NCBI GenBank assembly: GCA_025677815.1
Contig: JAIXMP010000003.1
Span: 434,001 to 498,000 of the forward strand
DNA: 64,000 nucleotides
Direction: 5' to 3'
DNA from: Phascolomyces articulosus
Lineage: Eukaryota; Mucoromycota; Mucoromycetes; Mucorales; Lichtheimiaceae
Shown here piece by piece: positions 9,937 to 23,700 of this stretch (position 1 is its first letter; every line of letters starts with the position of its first letter). The notes under the pieces were generated by a model. It was not told where the DNA came from. It worked only from the letters and a program-made list of their open reading frames with translations, and did not search any database. A program made the position numbers and the translations under genes.

Positions 9937-12075
9937 CTAGAGCATTCCATTATTATGTATCCTGTAGTTTATTATATGATTTGTATTTTTCAGAATTACT
10001 GTAATAGTAAAAAGGGCGGCGTTAACGAGACAATATTGTTATATTTGTTGTACAAGCTGATCATCTGCTGGGAATCACAAAACTGCACGGGCTCCATTAC
10101 TCCTATATTATTCTGTCTCACTTTTAGTTATTCTAGAAAGGGCTAAGAAATGCTTGACTTAACCCCAAACTATTTTTTTTAAGATATTGAACAATGATCA
10201 CAATTGGTTTTATATCAAGATTAGCTAATTTTGCCATGAATAAATGCTTTGAACTGCCTGCTATAGCATAATGTAAAATCAAGGAAAGATTACCTTTAGC
10301 GACTACCTGATGCCATGTAACAATGTAGAAAAAAAACCAACGAAGGTGATCTGTAGTTATATCTTTATTTTAAACGGCAGAGTCTTTTTAAAGATGATTC
10401 TGGATGGTGATATTGATCAATTTGCATTAAAAAATAAAGCACAACAAAAATACATTTAATGTATTATTAATCAACACATAGATAGACGTTGTGAAATATG
10501 TACATAAAAGCATAATTTAGCGGTTGGTCACATAACCTCCCAATTATATAATTTGAAAGGGGTGGTGACGAGGCGCAAGTTATTGGCGTTTCTTGATAAG
10601 ATACTCAACTATCCAACCCATTTTTTTTGTGCTATCATTCTATATTAAAGTAAAAAAATGATAATTGGTTCGTACAAAACGAACGATGGATGATAGCTAA
10701 AAAGCAACATATCAGTAGCAAAGTAATAGTTGTCTTTCTGCAGTGTAATTAATATAAAGAGTAATATGTTATATGATTAGCATAGCCAAAAACGCAATTG
10801 CATAAACAGCATGGTACGTATCATTATTTTTGTTATATCAACAAAACAAGAAAAGGCGTTTACTTTCTATATTGGTATGTACCCGACTATTCATTTAACA
10901 AGTCTGATGTTCTTTACTAGTATGAGAAATTCAAAGTCATGAGAAGAAATGAAAATAAAAAAAAATGCAGGCTTATGGTCTTTACAAATCATTCTTATTG
11001 GTTTACATTATATATATTAACCTACTTGTTGATCTTCCCATTTCCACTATCAATTAAAATAGAAACAGCTATTCCACAATTTTATGAATGGGAAATAAAA
11101 GTATTGCAAGATTCTTCCCTATTTGTTAATATGGAATTAAAAATAAAAAGTTGTTGTATAATAAATTGTGATACACTATTTGTGCTACTACTCATGGATA
11201 AGTTTAGTAAGTGGTTACTTGCCAAAAAAATAAATCCTCGACAGAACTATAAACTTACTACATTTACTTTAAAGTTTCACAAAGTGATCGGATAAGCGCT
11301 TGAACACGTCATGATTATCATGAGCTTATCCAATTCTTACACACACGCACACAAACAACAGCTCACCATTGGAACCTTTAAATCTACATTTGTGGTAATA
11401 ATTCGAATGCACTATGTAATACATGCTATTGACCAAAGATGGCCCGATGATCTATAGAATTTCAAACAATTAGTTAATAATATTTTATACTCTGTTTTTG
11501 TAAATATACCGCGGTACATTTGACTGCCTTGTTGTATACATTTACTCTGATAAAGAAATATACATGAAAATACAAATTATAATGTAGACTAGCTATTTTA
11601 GATTGGATGGTACAGTATATAATAATAATAATATCTTTTCTCATGATAGGTGGAGTTTACCGATGCTTTGCTTGTACAAGCAACTAACACTTCTTTAAGA
11701 AAAACACTTAGTGAAATATAATCATATAGACAAAATTATATATAATTATTTATACAATATTTTGCAATCTTTATTTTTTTTCTAGATATATATTGAATAA
11801 GAGTTAATATAAGAAATGAATTTGTTGATGTGTATTTCATAAGGAAGGGCACTAAATACAGCTTTGTTAAAAATGATATATAATAATATACTTGAACACT
11901 GACAGAAAAAAATAAAATAAAGTGCCAGCCTTTTAAAGATATGGGGGGGGGATAACAGAGAAAGGAAAGAAATATCACATATGACACAAAAAAAAAAGAA
12001 GATATGGACTGATATAGAGAGAACAAGAAGGAGGAAGGAGGCAAATAATTATATGCATGTCGTTATTGTTGTTGC
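9937..12075. other. Gene-poor AT-rich region
   Basis: Apart from the possible extra exon noted near 10000-10100, no gene is supported. The longest frame (10939-11295, plus, 118 codons) has AT-driven composition and no conserved motif beyond a weak FSKW string. A (TAA)n tract occurs near 11620-11633 and a G run near 11943. Confidence 0.5.
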
Positions 12076-14663
12076 TTAGGTTCGTTTTTCAACAGTGACC
12101 TTCATACCATTCTTCATTGGCAAAGTCAATGAAACTTGATAAGTGACGTTTTGATGAGGTGTCAAAGAGAATTTGTAACGTTTAACAAGGAAAGAAATAG
12201 CCACGAGAGCTTCCAAAGTGGCAAGATGTTGACCCAAACAGACGCGTGGACCTGCATGGAAAGCGGGCCATTGACCTATGTGATTTGGTAAATAGAAATT
12301 AAACAAAATAAGTTAAGAAAACCAATTGATAGCGGGTGTAACATAATACAATAGTAAATAATATTAGTACCTTGAGATTCGCGTCTTAATTCACCATCTT
12401 CTGTGATCCATCTTTCAGGCACGAATTCACGGGCATCTTCACCCCAAACTTTTTGAGCGCGACCTTGAGCGAAAGGTGACCTATTGAGAAGGGAAAAAAA
12501 TAGAGTGTCGTTTCAATCAGTATATACATGTCATTATCCGGGTTTATCGTCGTAAGATAATATAGTTTTTTTATACATACCAAAGTACGTAGTCACCCTT
12601 GCGGATATGAGTTCCATCAGGCCAGATATCATCATTAAGAGCGTATTTCATGTTAAGAGGTACAGAAGGATAAAGACGAAGGACTTCATAGAAGCTATTT
12701 AATTATGAAAAAAATTGTAAATTGACATGGAATTCTAATCGACTTATCAATAAAAAAAAAGAGTTTTCTACTTACACAGCATGAGCATATTTCATGGTCT
12801 TAATAACGTCAAACAAAGCAACAGGATCATGTAAAAGTTCATCAGTGATGTTTTCAGAAATTTCTTTGTGAAGTAAACGTTCAACACGGGGATGTGTGCA
12901 AAGCATAAAGAAACACCATGATAAGGCTTGAGCTGTAGTATCACGGCCAGCAATAATGAAATTTAGTACGATATCTCGAAGCTATATCAAAAGAAAAAAA
13001 AAAGGAGGGAGAATGAGTCACCAATAATAGATATCAGAGAGGGAGGCTTAATATATGTAAGATGATAAATTATTAGATTTAAAACTATGTGCTGTTTTAT
13101 ATATACCTCATCGTTGCTTAAGGGTTTACCATCGATATTCTTTGCTTTCATGAAACGAGACAAAAGATCACTGAATTCTTGACCTTCAGCAAGTTCTTTA
13201 CGTCTCTTTTCAGTGACATCTCGAGCAAATTCGTCGACGACCTTGAGATTTTCTTTCATGGAACGACTGTTGGGATAGAATAATTTCATAACTGCTTCAC
13301 TGACAAGATGAGCTGGGTTAACGAAACGCATGAAGGTATCCTTTTGAGCATCATCAAAAGCTTCTGCAAATGGCACCTTGCCCTTTGTGCCTATGGCATT
13401 AAGATGGACACCAAAACCGAGTCTAATTACCAAATAAAATAATAAAATAAGAAAGGAGTTAGTTATTATTCAATGTAAGGTTTCGATGATATATGGATCA
13501 ATGTGATGATCGATGAGGTGTTAGGAGAGAGAGGAGAAAATTTAATAATTATACATACAAGACAAATGAATCCAATGTAAACTTGTACATGAGATCATGG
13601 AAGTCGACGACTTGACATTCATCGGCAGCAATGTCAAGAACATTCTTCGACATGAATTCCATTTCTTGTACAAAGACACTATTATTATAATTTGGCGTTG
13701 TTGTTTTGTGAAACATTATAGTCGGTTAGTGTTCCTAGCCTAAAGAGTAATAGTCAAGAATTTCTTGGCTGCTGTCATGAAGAAGAAGAAAAAAATTTGG
13801 TGTATTCAACGTACTTTGTGAAATGGTTCTGGAAATTCTTTACGTTGAATACAAGACTTGCCGTCTTTCGTTGATATCTATATCGATTATGTAAATTTAT
13901 GTAATCATTTTAGCAAATAATAATAATAATAATAATACTAAAAAAGAAATAGTCGATTAATATGTTTCTTGTTACCTCCATTCTTCACCGTTGGCATTAA
14001 AGATACCATCACCAAAGAGATCACCAAGAGCAGCATGGAATTCAGGACCCTTGATATAATTTTCAAAGTTATCTAATGCAAGAAAAAGGAAAATATTTGT
14101 TTTAATTAATATATTTATCAGATGTGTATGCTGCTATGTTTGGCAGAGGATGATGATATGGGAATTTCATTTCATCAAATATGAAACAAAGTATGAAAAC
14201 ATACTCTTGAGAACGTGTTCGACATTTTTGGGATTGATGGTAACAATGTACGCGGGAACGACAAAAACGCTCATTTTACTAGTTTTAGTTAAAATCAAAT
14301 TATACTATTAGTTTTCATTCTTATACGTGAAAATATCCATCAAATGACACATATGAATTCTCAAAATGGATATTCATTCTCATTGGGATAGATAAAAAGA
14401 ACAAAGTATAATAATAATTACGCAGTTAATTGATCCATGCGAGTAAAGACTTCATGTCCAAATTCATGGAAATAAGGTACCCATTTTAAAATTTCTGGAA
14501 TATTACCCAAGATGGGCCAGCCAGGTTCTTGAGCAATATCAGGTCGTTTTTCATCAAAAGCAGCTCGATCTTTATAAACAAGACCAAGGGCAACAAGTCC
14601 AGCCAGCATGCCTTGACCCCAATATTTAGGAGCTTCGCTAACCATTGCAAGTGCAGTATCCAT
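12076..14663 (-). CDS. Cytochrome P450 monooxygenase
   Basis: Ten exons (14422-14663, 14205-14278, 13976-14072, 13815-13877, 13559-13678, 13107-13422, 12776-12981, 12581-12694, 12371-12480, 12076-12275) join in phase to 513 residues. The N-terminus has a membrane-anchor-like hydrophobic stretch before [13 protein letters not shown]. The I-helix oxygen-binding motif AGRDTT lies near residue 316. The K-helix ExxR is in [12 protein letters not shown] near 375. A PERW block and the haem loop [10 protein letters not shown], with ligand cysteine near 460, follow. All expected catalytic features are present, so the gene should be functional. The overall pattern ([22 protein letters not shown]) resembles fatty-acid or alkane hydroxylases of the CYP52/CYP86 type. 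Subfamily and substrate cannot be fixed by eye. A good TATA element lies about 135 bases upstream. Confidence 0.93.
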
Positions 14664-14794
14664 GATGATTTAATAGTATCAAATGATATATATAAAAAGT
14701 ACTAGTAGTAATAATAAGATGAAGAAGTAGTAAGAAGAAAAGCGGGAGATTGAAAAGAGAAAGCGGGTGAAATTGATTCAAGGTTTGCTGGTCT

Positions 14795-14803
14795 CTATTT
14801 ATA
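14795..14803 (-). promoter_or_regulatory. TATA box of the P450 gene
   Basis: On the minus strand this reads TATAAATAG, about 135 bases before the P450 start codon. It is a strong consensus TATA element, fitting an inducible gene. Function is inferred from position and sequence only. Confidence 0.5.
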
Positions 14804-16462
14804 TGAAAAAATTAAAAGGGAAAAATCTGAAGTGTAACACAAAACTCATTTAGTATTGTAGTGTGAGTAGTAGTGTGATGTGTGTGATCGTATACAATTA
14901 TATATATTTATGGATGAAGTGTGTGTAAAAAAAAATAAAGGGCCTTAAGGGTTATTATTGTAATATTATGCGCTTCATTTCTATTCTTCCCTTTTCTTCT
15001 CCCCCTTTTTTTTTTTACCTCCCCAAGCTTTTTTCACATGGTAGTAAAACTAAAAAAGATGTAAACAGAATCTGCCATAGTAGTAGCATTATTATTATGG
15101 TTTCAATGTCTGGTTATTATAGTTTAAAACAAAAAGAAACAAAGCCATATCCCGATCAAAAGGATTAGGTCGTACTATATCAAAAAAAGGTAATGGTTCC
15201 TTAAGATCATGTAATATTCGGATTTTGCCCCACATTTTAACTCACATTTAACCCCACTTGCATATGATTCTTCTATTTCACTTTGACGGTAAAACTTTGG
15301 TTTCCGCTGCCAAAAAAACATTCCCCGAAGTATCATTTGTTTCATTGTTTGAAATCTCTCTTTAATATTATGATCAGGATACCCGGACCAACCCCTACCG
15401 TTTTTTATAGTATATGTATTTATCTACTTGTATTATAGTATAGAATAGGCCTGTCATTTTTTTTACACTTGTGAAGCATAATCATGCGGTTTGACATTTG
15501 CTACATATCTTCAATGATAAAAGGAATGGGGTTTATTTTTTCATATAATGGGATGGGGAAGAACATCACATATCAAGAAAAAATATAAACATAACATGAA
15601 CGACGTAGTACGATAACGTTTTATTCGTAATACTTTGTTTTCTCATGTCATGCCGTCATTGTTGAAATTATAATAGTATAGTATAGTATAGTATATATAT
15701 ATATATATATATTTATCTATGATTTTATGGATAGAACCTAGTATCTCCATACTTTGTGTGCCTTCTTTCTACTCTCCCCATACAAAACTCTCTGCTGACA
15801 AGATCACCAGGCTTAAAATTCTTACCCCACACATAAAAAAACGTTGTTTTTTTTCTTTGTCTGAAAATTGTATCCACCGTGTGAAACCTACACAAAAAGA
15901 CAAAACAATAAATGTAGTTGGGGGGGAGAGATGATGATGAAGAAGAAGATAGAATAAAGGCCAAAATGATGAAACCAGTTTTTTTTTAGTTTTTTTTTCA
16001 TATACAACAACAGCAGCACATGTGGCAACAAAATAATTAAAAAATTAAAAAAAAAGAATGAATGTGTGTGTGTAAGTGAGTGAGAAAGAAAGAGAGAGAG
16101 AGATGCGAAAAGAAAAAAGAATAAAATAAAAACAAATAAAGAGGCATACATACAAAAACTAATTGGTTAAATTAAAATATAAAAATGAATTTGATATAAT
16201 AAGTATGTGTGTCAGAGAAAGAGAGATGATTGAGAAAGAAAGACCAATTGAATAATAATAAGAAAAAAAACATAAATAACAAAAAAAAATGAGAAAAAGA
16301 CGTTGGCGCAAAAAAAGTTAAAGAAAATGATGAAGAAGAATGGTATGAAAATGATGATATATAATGAAAAAAAACGTTGATGAATAAATAGGGCATAATA
16401 ATAATAATATATATATATATAATGTTTTTTTAATCAGGTTTTTTTCTTTGGTTGTTGTCTCG

Positions 16463-16494
<32 letters not shown>

Positions 16495-16507
16495 GGCATC
16501 CTTCTTG
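14804..16507. other. Intergenic region between the P450 and grainyhead-type genes
   Basis: No supportable gene. The DNA holds simple repeats: a TATAG/TA tract near 15673-15711, GA-rich and GT-rich tracts near 16057-16103, and (TA)n runs near 16409-16421 and 16464-16481. The reported small frames here are purely repeat-driven. The part nearest 16508 is the 3' flank of the grainyhead-type gene. Confidence 0.6.
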
Positions 16508-19500
16508 TTATTGTTGAAGTAAAAGACGAACAGTACCGTCTGATTTTATCTCCCACTCTACACCTACTACAGAATCATTGGTAAAACTACTAGCAAGGAT
16601 TTTATCATCCACTCGAACAAGTGTACCATCATTACCATTCGTTCGATGATTCGATAAAGATGCTTTTGTTGTAGACGTACTACTACTAGTAGTTGTAATA
16701 GAATGACAATGACGACTGGTGTTATTATCCCAAGTATTATTATTATTACTATTGCTAACAACAGGAGTAGCAGTTGATTTTGGTTGACGCCATAAAACTT
16801 CTGATACTTGACTATAATGTAAAGATAATACTGGACAAAGTTTGATAATTAATTCTTGAACTGTGATATGGTCAAGAACAATATATTGGAGTTTCTTCTT
16901 ATCTGCACGCGATCGAGAGGTTGCTGCAGGATTGGAACTCGATGTAGTGCCACTAGTAGTACCAGGAGTAGTAGGTGAAGGGGGTGAATGAAATCTTTGA
17001 TGTTGTGTTGTCTTGACGTTAACATAAAGTGAAAGACCTGATGATGATGATAATTGTTATATTTTTTATTAATTATTTTATTTTTATTTATCTGATAGTC
17101 TTCAAAATATTTCAAAACATCAATTTACCTGTTGTGGTATTTGTAGGTGTGGCTGTGAGATGACAACTAGCAGGACGATTCTCGGAAAGAGAAAGGGAAG
17201 ATACAGAGACAGTAGCAGTGAGATCAAAGATTCTTGTCGATGGATGTTCATCCATTTGTGAATAAGATCTTTTATGTTGAAGTGGATGATGTTGATGATT
17301 TGTATGAGGTTGTTGTTGTTGACCAATAAAAGGTTGATTCAATAAAGATGCTGCACCAAGTCCACCATGATTGCTTATATTGTTTCCATTGCTCGTAGGA
17401 GATGGCGTCATATCATTCATCTTACTAGTTTTTTCCATTTTTTGTTGTGAAAACAATTGAATCTGACTAGGCTGCTGTTGTGATTGTGGTTGTTGAGGAT
17501 CATCCATGATATTTGAAAATAATGTATCTGATGATGCTTGAGGTGTAGTGGGAATTTCACTAAACACACTATAGGGTTTTGGTTGGTTGTACATGAGCCA
17601 GAATGGATGCTGACGAGGATTTCCTTCGGCTGTTATTATGAGAGGAGAATAAAATCATATGTATTAGCAAATCAAATCATTACTTTTTTTCTTGATCGTT
17701 CAACCCAATGGTATGGAATGATCGAGTCTACTCTCTTGTTCTAATCAATACACATATAAGAAAAAGAAAGGTATAACAAAAAAAAGTACCATAGACTCGT
17801 TCCAGGTGTTTTCCAATTTGCTTGGCATCATCCTTGTTTTTGCGCTCAGCGCCCTATATTCGTTTTTTATTTTTTTGAGTTAAACTTTCAAATGCTTCAC
17901 ACAAGACAATCTTACACTTTTTATACTAAGATAGTCTTCTTTTTTTTAACATTTACCTTGTCCCTAAAAAGTTTAATTTTACAATAACATTGTTCAATAA
18001 ATTCACTGTTGTTACTATTATTGGAGGAGGAAGAGGATGATGAAGGTGGAAAAGTATTATTATTTGCCAATAACTGTTGTTGTTGTTGTTGTGATGATGA
18101 AGAGGAAGAAGAAGGAGTGGCTGCAGTTTTTGTTTCCATTTGTGCTCGTAATGGAATTCCTTTAACACCTTTAATACGTGAAAAATCTGTAGAAAGACAA
18201 TTGAACCGAACAAAGATCTTGGCACCATAACGACCATTCCAATCAAAAGTAATACGATCGAAACTTGGAAATCGAATATTATGAATTCCCACGGATTGCT
18301 CTTGATCTAAAATAAAAAACACATTATTCAATTAGGGGGAAAAATTGGATGCAATAGGAATGGTGATGACTTATACTTACCGAGTGTTACAGCACGAGCA
18401 TCTGGAGGGTTCTTTTGTTGACCAAGCCAAAATTTCCAATAATTAAGAGCTACTTTACGATGGGATGGTTCGTGAAACATGATAATAAAAGTACTCGTGA
18501 TATTAACATCATGATCGTAAGTATCTTGCAAATGAATAGCATAAGATTGTCCACGATTAAGATAAGTCGTGGGAGAACCTTCACTGATCTGCGTCGCCGC
18601 TGTGGATGCTACATAAAATAAATAAAGGTTTTCATGTCACTTAGCATCCCATTGTTTTGTAGTTGTTGCTGTTGTTTATGAATCATTCACATTGCTGTTG
18701 TTTGCTATGAAAATGAGGTTATTCATGGATAGAACCAAAAAGATGATTATTTTACCTTGTAAAATGATATTGAATCGCAATAATGGTCTAATAGAAGTAC
18801 GATTAAAAAGTCAGCTTCTTTTGGTAAACATCATTTGTACAACACTTGATCTTTTTGTGTAACCCTTTCTGCACCTATCCTTTCTGTTCTAAAACTGACA
18901 AGTCTCTTTAATCCAATCAATGATACGCAATAAAATCAAGTTCTCCTTCCCTACGATCCTTTTTTTCCCTTAATCATTTTTTCTTCATCCAACTCCCCTT
19001 TTGCTCCAGTTTTTCTTAACCAAATAAAAATGAACTATATATTCCTTGTTGTCTTAATTCTTATTTTTTTGGGGGGGAAGAGAGACGAAAGAGGAGAAGG
19101 AAGAAGAACAAGAACAACTCCTAGATTTTTTTTCCCGCATCCCAATACCTCTCTCCCCGTGAAAAACACCATACAACAATCACAATTACCCATTCTCATT
19201 ATACACACACCCCTTGCTAATAACAATAAAAGAAAACAAGGGTATAGAAAAATAATACGTACATGGTGGTTGCATTTCGTTGATCTATGATCGGTTGACC
19301 GGCTGAAGAAGACGAAGATGCAGATCCCGGAAAGGAGCAAGGCGATGGTGTCCCCGTGGCAGATGATGTTGGTGTTACCATGGTGCTTGTAGAACCTGAT
19401 GTTGCTACGTAGTGCTGCTGTTGGTGCTGCTGTTGTAATTGTGAAGATGAATGATGCGCTTGAATATTTTCCAAGGAAGGCTGTGAAGGAATAGGTGAAT

Positions 19501-20712
19501 AATAATGTCCAGGCATCGACGTTGTTATTGATGTAGCATTGGCAGCAGGAGCAACAGCAGCAGTAGTAGGATGAACAACCAATGATTCTAGTTTATTATT
19601 ATTATTATTATTATTATTACTGGTGTTATCATTATCAACAATAGTTGAAGCTACAGTATCATGCATAGGAGTAGTGATCGCCAAAGCAGATGAGCGGCGG
19701 CGTTTAATATAAGGTTGAGGTCGTCCAAATGATGCCATACCAACATGATTTGTATTATTATTATTATGATGGGTAGTAGTAGTAGCATTGTGATTATTTT
19801 GATGACTACCGTTATTGCTGTTATTACTAGGATGACCATTAGAAGTCATAAATGAATTAGGTGGTGGTGAGAAGTCGGATGACGGGCTGGACTGAATGGC
19901 CGGTGAAGGAGAATAGTATGTGTAATGTGCTACAAGGCTGTCATCGGGATAGCCTCCGCTATTACCGCTAGTAGTTGTACTATTATTGCTGAGGCCGCCA
20001 CCCATCATCATCATATTGACTATCGGATCTTGTCCCGGTCGGCTGTCATTCCACGACATCCCCGATGATTGATGATGCTGATGATGTTGCTGTTGTTGTT
20101 GATGGGGTGCATGTGGATGTTGATGAGATTTGTTATTTTGACTATCAACAATAATTTCATCTTTGACAATTTTATCATTAATATCTGCTGGTGGTTTAAA
20201 ATAATCGGTAGATGTAGAAGTAGTCGTTACTATCGTTGAACCACTTGTCATGGGAGGGAGTGGTGGTGGTACTACCACATATGGAGATGATCGTAATTCA
20301 ATAGAAGAAACATTGTGTTGATCTTGTGGATAAGTAGTAGAATGTGGATGAGGGTGATGGTCTACGACCGTTGTTGTTGCTGTCATTAATGTTGTTGAAG
20401 AAGGTTGGGGTATAAAATTATTGAAAGATGATACATAGTTAAAATTCGGGTTGGACGATGTAGTTGTCGACATATTATTGTTATTGTTGTTGGTGTTGTT
20501 CATCATGCCAGTTGTAGAAAACGCGTCATAACCTGTTGTACTGCCGTTTGACTTGAAATCCATAGTGCTATATTATATATATCAATATCATCAAAAGTGA
20601 TAAGCTAATGATAAAGATGAAGACTATACCTTTCTTCTCGCGTCAAGATAAGCGGTGAATTACTCGTTGAAGTTTCGTAAGGTGGTCTACGGTAACCAGA
20701 AGTAATTATCAT
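16508..20712 (-). CDS. Grainyhead/CP2-family transcription factor
   Basis: Eight exons (20630-20712, 19263-20567, 18756-18787, 18381-18608, 17957-18306, 17790-17853, 17129-17629, 16508-17037) join in phase to 1,030 residues. Residues 28-460 are low-complexity, rich in Asn, Thr, Ser and His, a typical activation region. From about 464 the CP2 DNA-binding fold begins (PLLRFNIILQ, TYLNRGQSYAIHLQDTYD). It continues with DRITFDWNGRYGAKIFVRFN, the hallmark CLSTDFSRIKGVKGIPLRAQ, and CYCKIKLFRDKGAERKNKDD. A Ser/Gln/Asn-rich loop of about 45 residues interrupts the domain between the last two blocks. The C-terminus (YIVLDHITVQELIIKLCPVL ... LVRVDDKIL) matches the CP2 dimerisation region, also split by a low-complexity insert. 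Fungal relatives are known to influence cell-wall and conidial separation genes. The 32-base third exon is required to keep phase. The first exon is inferred from phase. Confidence 0.88.
18009..18145 (-). repeat. Ser/Gln/Asn-coding repeat inside the CP2 DNA-binding domain
   Basis: In the frame of exon 5 this stretch encodes runs of Ser, six Gln, and mixed Ser/Asn. It sits between two conserved strands of the CP2 domain, so it should form an extruded loop. Triplet repeats of this kind are length-variable. Confidence 0.8.
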
Positions 20713-23700
20713 GCGAATATATATATATATATATATAAACGTGCTGCAAAAATATATATATATATATATAAAAGAGCAGTAAGAAAATCAAAGGACAAAA
20801 ATAAAAAAAAAAGGTTATTCAACCCCCACTCATAAACACCTTCTCTCCCCCTTCCGAAACAATCTTTTTTTTTGTGTATCTTGTTGTTTGTGCTTTTTCT
20901 TTATATATAAAAAATCTCATCCCAGCTACGTATAACCTGTCATACCTGGGGCGGAATGATAAAAAATTACCTCAGATTGTTTTTTTTAACTGTAAAGAGA
21001 AAGAAGTACACCAAAATCAAAAAAAAAAAAGTGATGGATAAAAAAAACCTTTCTTTTTTTTGGTCTCTTTTCGTTCTTCTCTTTTCTCTTGGTAAATATT
21101 ATTATATATAAGAAAAATAGAAAGAATCGCTCGGGTTGTTGAATCGATCGTATAGATAGACTCGTTTTTTAATATAGTATCAATGGAAATGAAAGGGTTT
21201 GATTATACAACGTCGCTTCTTCTTGATTCTGCTGATAGTGGTGGTGGTGATTGGATTGTAATCAATGTAATAATATTTGATGTAGTAGTAAGGTTTTAAT
21301 CTCTTGTTAGTACGTTTTGGGAAAGGGGGAGGAGACGGGAAAAAAAATAAAAAAGAATGACAAACTCCCCACGTTTAAAAAAGAGACGACGTACTGATGA
21401 AAATGATAATAAATGTATATTATTATATTATATAAAAAGAGATATACTTGTATAAATAAACGAGAAAAAGAAAAAAAAAAGAGAAAGAGAAAGAAAGAGA
21501 GAAGAAGAAGAAGATGACGACGAAAAAATGAAATATAATAAAATATGGATTTATTATAAAAAAAATTATGAAAAAGGAAAAAATAGACAAGCTGCAGCAG
21601 AATAGATTAGAAGAGAGAAAGAGAGAGCAAAGGGGAAAAAGGAATCATAATAATAAGGGTAAATAGATTGCACGCACACACGTAGTATAAACACGCACTA
21701 ATACTCATAATTTAGCCTCTTTTTATTTTTATTATTTTTATTATTATAGGTAATAAATGTACAGAAACGCTACTATAGAGTAAAGTTGTGAGTATGTGGG
21801 TGTTATTTATCATGATAATGAGTAGAGAGTGAGAACATGTAAATAATAATAGATTATCGGGAGTACAAGCAGGGAAATCAAATATCATCGTGGACAGACC
21901 AAGCAAGTTAAAAAAAAACACATGCATTCTACAGAATCCTTTAGTTTTTTACACATCCAACAACAAAAACCCTTCTCTAATACTGTCATTATTATATTAC
22001 TAGATCGAAATCTACATGAGATCTTTTTTTATCTTTTTTCCCCTTCTTCCTTTTATCTGATCCATTCATATAACTCTTTTTTTTAAAAAAAAAAGTATCT
22101 TGAATGAAAAAAGCCTGTTGTAATAATCATCCCATGGATATTATCATCAAAAGGAGCAATAATAGGAATCTTGGTTCTACCAGATTATTATCCAGTTACA
22201 TACTATTAGAAAGAAGAAGAACAAGTAGTAGTATAACTGGTCATAACAATAATATATATCTAGTATGTAACAAAAAGTGATAGTATAGAATGATACAAAA
22301 ACTTGGATATACAATATAGAATAGCTTAATAATATACATATACATTGTCAGTGAACGCTAAAAGGGAGATTTGAGGGGATGAATGGAGTAATCGATAGTA
22401 GTAGATGTGTATGGATTGTATATTATTATGGAACGATTTTGTTGGATAGGATGATTAGGAGATGGTGAGGGGATGTTAATGACACAGTCAATAGGAACAT
22501 ATATTCTAACCCACATTTTTTTCCTCCTATAGCAAGAGCAAATGGCAAACTGTCAATAGTTCTTTTGTATTATTAACAAGACGAACTCTATCTCTATTCT
22601 AAATCACTTTTTGTGGCCAAGTTCATTTCTTCGTATGCATAGTAACTGCCTAATATGTTAATGAAAGTGAAGAGTTACCCAGTCCTGGTAATGGTAGTAC
22701 TTTAGATAGTATGACAATTATTGCTGTTATTATTAGTATATCATCGTAATTAATATACAATAATAATAATAATAACCTTGTTTTGACATGACTCAACTTT
22801 CATATCCCAAAAAAAGAAAAAGGGAAAAACACACACACGCATACATTTGAGTAAGTAACAAACACATGGATATCCATCTTTAATGGTAAAAAATAATAAT
22901 GCGTAGAATCATGTTGTTGTTTTTGTTGTCGCTTGCTTGTTCTTTATTATTTCAACATATCTATTTAAAATCAGTGAACAAGGATACGGAAGAAGGAAAA
23001 AGAATGTGGTTCAATAGGTACATTATTATTATAATTCCATTAAGGAGTAGGAGGAAGAAAAGGTGCCACGAATTCTCTTTTGTATAACACACCTTATTTC
23101 TCTCTCGTTCTCTCTCGAGCCTCATCTGACCAAAAACTGTGTGAGAAGAAAAGGAGGACGATCCTTGGAAAAAAGGAGCAAAGAGTAACCCACCCTTTAT
23201 TTTGTTAGATGCTTATATTATAGTTATAATAAGCCTTTTTTTTTGAAAAGAAGTTGCCGTAAAAGAAATCGATACGAGAGAAATCTCCCAATGTAAAAAC
23301 TGACTCAGAAATCATTTGGAACTAAAACAAGTTTTTTATGCAGTCTGTAGGATTTATTTGCAGTGCATCATAGTGGCAGAAAGGTAATATTTCCTTGGAT
23401 AATTCATACAGTTTTTTTAAAATAAAAGTAATATCCGGAGCAAGGAATAATAATAATAATAATAATAATAATGTATGAGAAATAAAGAAATAAATAAACC
23501 CATAAAGTTATTATAGATGCATGGACATGTGTTCTAACCTTACTTTGATTAGTATCATCGCCGTGCGCAAGGTAAGAAAGACCAAGAAAGGTAATCGCTT
23601 AAGCACTCTGCGGCCCGTAGAACGAATATCTACTATTTTTGTAGTACATATACGCATTTATATATATCGAAAGAGTAACTAAGACACATTAGAGAGAGAG

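Noticed and set aside
10939..11295. 118-codon frame with an FSKW string reminiscent of retroelement integrases
   Set aside because: No zinc finger, no catalytic D,D,E spacing and an AT-driven composition. One short match is not enough.
15888..16396. Phe/Leu/Ser-rich minus-strand frames
   Set aside because: They arise from A-rich and GA-rich simple sequence, with no motif and no splice context.
23520..23681. Short plus-strand frame rich in Arg and Lys
   Set aside because: About 53 codons only, no homologue recognised, and no splice or promoter support.
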